NCBI GenBank assembly: GCA_027623235.1
Contig: JAQBVJ010000011.1
Span: 1 to 64,000, forward strand
From: Planctomycetota bacterium
Lineage (GTDB): Bacteria > Planctomycetota > Planctomycetia > Planctomycetales > Planctomycetaceae
Length of the DNA stretch: 64,000 nucleotides
Direction of reading: 5' to 3'
Every line of letters starts with the position of its first letter. Positions within the stretch are counted from its first letter, which is position 1. Position numbers and translations under genes: made by a program. Of the stretch, positions 62,555 through 64,000 are shown piece after piece. Below the pieces are notes generated by a model. That model was not told where the DNA came from. It was given only the letters and a program-made list of their open reading frames with translations, and ran no database searches.

Positions 62555-63331
62555 CTACATGCTGAAGAGTTTTTCAAACTGCTGTTTGACCGCCGCGACT
62601 CCGGAATTCACGACCTTGGTGTCGCTTGTCGGAGACAGCAGTCGGCAGCCTTTTTCATAAAGCATCTCAGCGTGCTCTGGAGAGACCGTGACGGCTCCCC
62701 ACGACTTGCCGTGATTTCGGCAGGCGGCGGCGACGGCATCGATGGCCGCGATGCAGTCTTCGTGGAAAAACTGCCCCGTCACGCCAAGACTTTGACTGAG
62801 GTCAGCCGGCCCGACGAACAAATGATCGACGCCGTCGATCGCCGCAATCGCGTCTGCCTCAACAACAGACTGTTTCGTTTCAATCTGGATGGCGAGGAAG
62901 TTTTCCCGATTGGCTTTCTCACAGAACTCAGACGCAGGGATCGTCGCAAACCGGGCGTCGTAGCCACCCACGTTGAGACCGCGGCAACCTCGCGGCGCGA
63001 ACTTCGTCCACCGAGTGAACTCTTCCGCCTGCGCGGCTGTGTGAATCTGAGCAGCCATGACGCCGCCGCCGCCCGCCTCAAGAGATCGCGTCACCGTCGC
63101 GTAATCAGTCGGTGCGACACGGACAAAATTCTCAAGCCCGACACTTCGCGCGGCCATCGTGCCGATTTCGAGATTCTCCATCGCGAATCCGACGTGCTCA
63201 TGGTCGAACCAGACGCCATCGAACCCGCCCTGGATGCCGAGGATCTGCAGGAAGTTGTGGTGCATCAGTCGCCCGACACCGATCATTCGGACGAGCTCAT
63301 TGTTGGCAAGTTTCTCTTTAATACGCAGCAT
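62555..63331 (-). CDS. HpcH/HpaI aldolase family protein
   Basis: 258 residues, TIM-barrel class II aldolase type. [62 protein letters not shown] and [13 protein letters not shown] match the HpcH/HpaI family metal and substrate sites. It cleaves 2-keto-3-deoxy acids such as 4-hydroxy-2-oxo-heptanedioate; the exact substrate is unclear. ATG 63331 starts the fold; the frame is open to 63400 but that part is in the hairpin region. Confidence 0.87.
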   Translation of the reverse strand: MLRIKEKLANNELVRMIGVGRLMHHNFLQILGIQGGFDGVWFDHEHVGFAMENLEIGTMAARSVGLENFVRVAPTDYATVTRSLEAGGGGVMAAQIHTAAQAEEFTRWTKFAPRGCRGLNVGGYDARFATIPASEFCEKANRENFLAIQIETKQSVVEADAIAAIDGVDHLFVGPADLSQSLGVTGQFFHEDCIAAIDAVAAACRNHGKSWGAVTVSPEHAEMLYEKGCRLLSPTSDTKVVNSGVAAVKQQFEKLFSM

Positions 63332-63360
63332 GAGAACTCTCGGTGAGGAACTAAGAAACA

Positions 63361-63407
63361 CACGGAAAGGCAGGAAACTGAGCGAATCAGTTTCCTGCAA
63401 TTCCGTG
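63361..63407 (-). terminator. Long hairpin after the sugar-isomerase-like gene
   Basis: GCAGGAAACTGA (63370-63381) pairs perfectly with TCAGTTTCCTGC (63387-63398), loop of five bases; outer arms CACGGAA/TTCCGTG (63361-63367 and 63401-63407) extend it. It lies between the partial isomerase gene (stop 63434) and the aldolase gene. It may act as a transcript end or be a dispersed repeat; the trailing T-run is weak. Confidence 0.5.
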
Positions 63408-63433
63408 TTTTCCGCGGAATATTGTCAGTACGG

Positions 63434-64000
63434 TTACGCGTCGAGCTTCTTCACAGCGTCGCGAACTGTCTTCAGGCAGGCCTCGATGTCCGACAGCGGG
63501 TTGTCCGGATTCTCTTCGTATTCCAGCGCCAGGCAGTTCTGAAATTTGAGCTTCCGCAGAACTTTCAGACAGGCGAGCGTATCCAGATCGCCCTCGCCGA
63601 GAATCCGGAACTGCTTCCGCTTCTGCCCGTTCTGCACAGTCGTTTTGACGTCTTTGAAGTGGACGCCGAACACGCGTTTGCCGAGCTTCTCGATGACTTC
63701 GTGCGGAACTTCATCGCTGCGAAGGTAGTGGCCAGTGTCGACGCAGGCTCCGACGAGGGGATGCCGGTCTTTAACCATTTCCTGGACGTCGGTGACTTTG
63801 TCGTAAAGAGCCCCGGGGCCATGATTGTGAATCGCGATGGCGACTTCGTATTCCTCACACAGCTTGTCGAGCAGGTCGAACGTCGCCTTGTCCTTTTTCG
63901 GATTCGCACTGAGCGCGACAATTCCCATGGCTTTCGCGAAGTCAAATGCCGCTCGGGCCGACGTTTCGTTTGAATCAAAATTAATCACACCGTAGGCCAG
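63434..64000 (-). CDS. Sugar phosphate isomerase/epimerase (xylose isomerase-like TIM barrel), partial
   Basis: C-terminal 188 codons; the frame continues past the window edge. Metal sites visible in HNHGPGALY, VGACVDTGHYLRS, VFGVHFKDVKT and LALEYEENPDNPL, the pattern of AP endonuclease 2-type sugar isomerases. The substrate is unknown; this type often acts on keto-sugars or sugar phosphates. Upstream of the aldolase gene, so sugar breakdown is likely. Confidence 0.85.
   Translation of the reverse strand: MAYGVINFDSNETSARAAFDFAKAMGIVALSANPKKDKATFDLLDKLCEEYEVAIAIHNHGPGALYDKVTDVQEMVKDRHPLVGACVDTGHYLRSDEVPHEVIEKLGKRVFGVHFKDVKTTVQNGQKRKQFRILGEGDLDTLACLKVLRKLKFQNCLALEYEENPDNPLSDIEACLKTVRDAVKKLDA

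Noticed and set aside
1..64000. General reassignment of TGA to an amino acid
   Set aside because: Several genes end in TGA at the expected positions (for example the stops at 36097 and 57611), and only two genes are interrupted, both at redox sites with SECIS-like hairpins.

Overview
The window reads as a chromosomal piece of a planctomycete (PVC superphylum). Evidence from gene content: secreted proteins of the planctomycete cytochrome c / DUF1549 / DUF1553 type, a DUF1501 Tat-exported protein, a PVC-type propeller-HEAT-cytochrome c protein, CRTAC1-type FG-GAP/ASPIC proteins, many signal-peptide proteins of no recognised family, and a Tad/Flp pilus cluster with TadE/TadG-like proteins. Both strands are densely coded in high-GC DNA. 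I saw no rRNA, tRNA, CRISPR array or complete insertion sequence.

Layout. 0-7.4 kb (minus): Tad pilus operon in the order prepilin peptidase, TadE-like, CpaB, TadG-like, TadA ATPase, TadB, TadC; TadC stops early at the window edge. 7.9-9.6 kb (minus): PAS-GAF-receiver regulator. 9.9-12.9 kb (plus): a large secreted protein and a radical SAM enzyme. 13.0-15.2 kb (minus): a second pilus-type set (TadE, VWA-TadG, TadE). 15.6-16.8 kb (minus): tagaturonate epimerase-like UxaE. 17-24.5 kb: a patchy region with two genes interrupted by in-frame TGA (both read as probable selenoproteins), a hydrolase remnant, a DUF1549/DUF1553 gene truncated at a palindromic repeat, and a two-hydrolase-half esterase. 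24.5-27.8 kb (minus): sulfite-oxidase-fold protein, hotdog thioesterase, MenC-like enzyme. 27.8-34.1 kb (minus): FG-GAP protein, propeller protein and a PSCyt1-LamG-PSD1 protein in one transcription unit. 34.4-37.3 kb (minus): a pair of complex I antiporter-like subunits. 37.5-45.9 kb (plus): redoxin-cytochrome-copper monooxygenase fusion, PVC cytochrome protein, DUF1501, sulfite oxidase. 46-48.2 kb: stand-alone TadC and a membrane-anchored protein. 48.2-51.2 kb (minus): ThpR and Tex. 51.5-58.8 kb (plus): six tightly coupled polysaccharide genes (four glycosyltransferases, Gfo/Idh oxidoreductase, NAD epimerase). 58.8-64 kb (minus): beta-helix protein, 2-hydroxyacid dehydrogenase, LarE, thymidine kinase, Imm17-like protein, HpcH/HpaI aldolase, partial sugar isomerase.

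Most notable: two separate genes whose reading frame continues through TGA at a redox motif, each followed at the right distance by a stem-loop that fits the bacterial SECIS model. One (23900-24499) has the AhpD signature E-x11-C-x2-[TGA]-x3-H, with a hairpin loop GGUCU as in the Escherichia coli fdhF SECIS. The other (17048-18415) is a secreted protein with a thioredoxin-like N-terminus and a Cys-[TGA] pair, in a family I cannot name. TGA ends other genes here (for example at 36097 and 57611), so a general reassignment of TGA is unlikely. Standard annotation would split each into two short ORFs. Two families of palindromic, MITE-like repeats are also scattered through the window.
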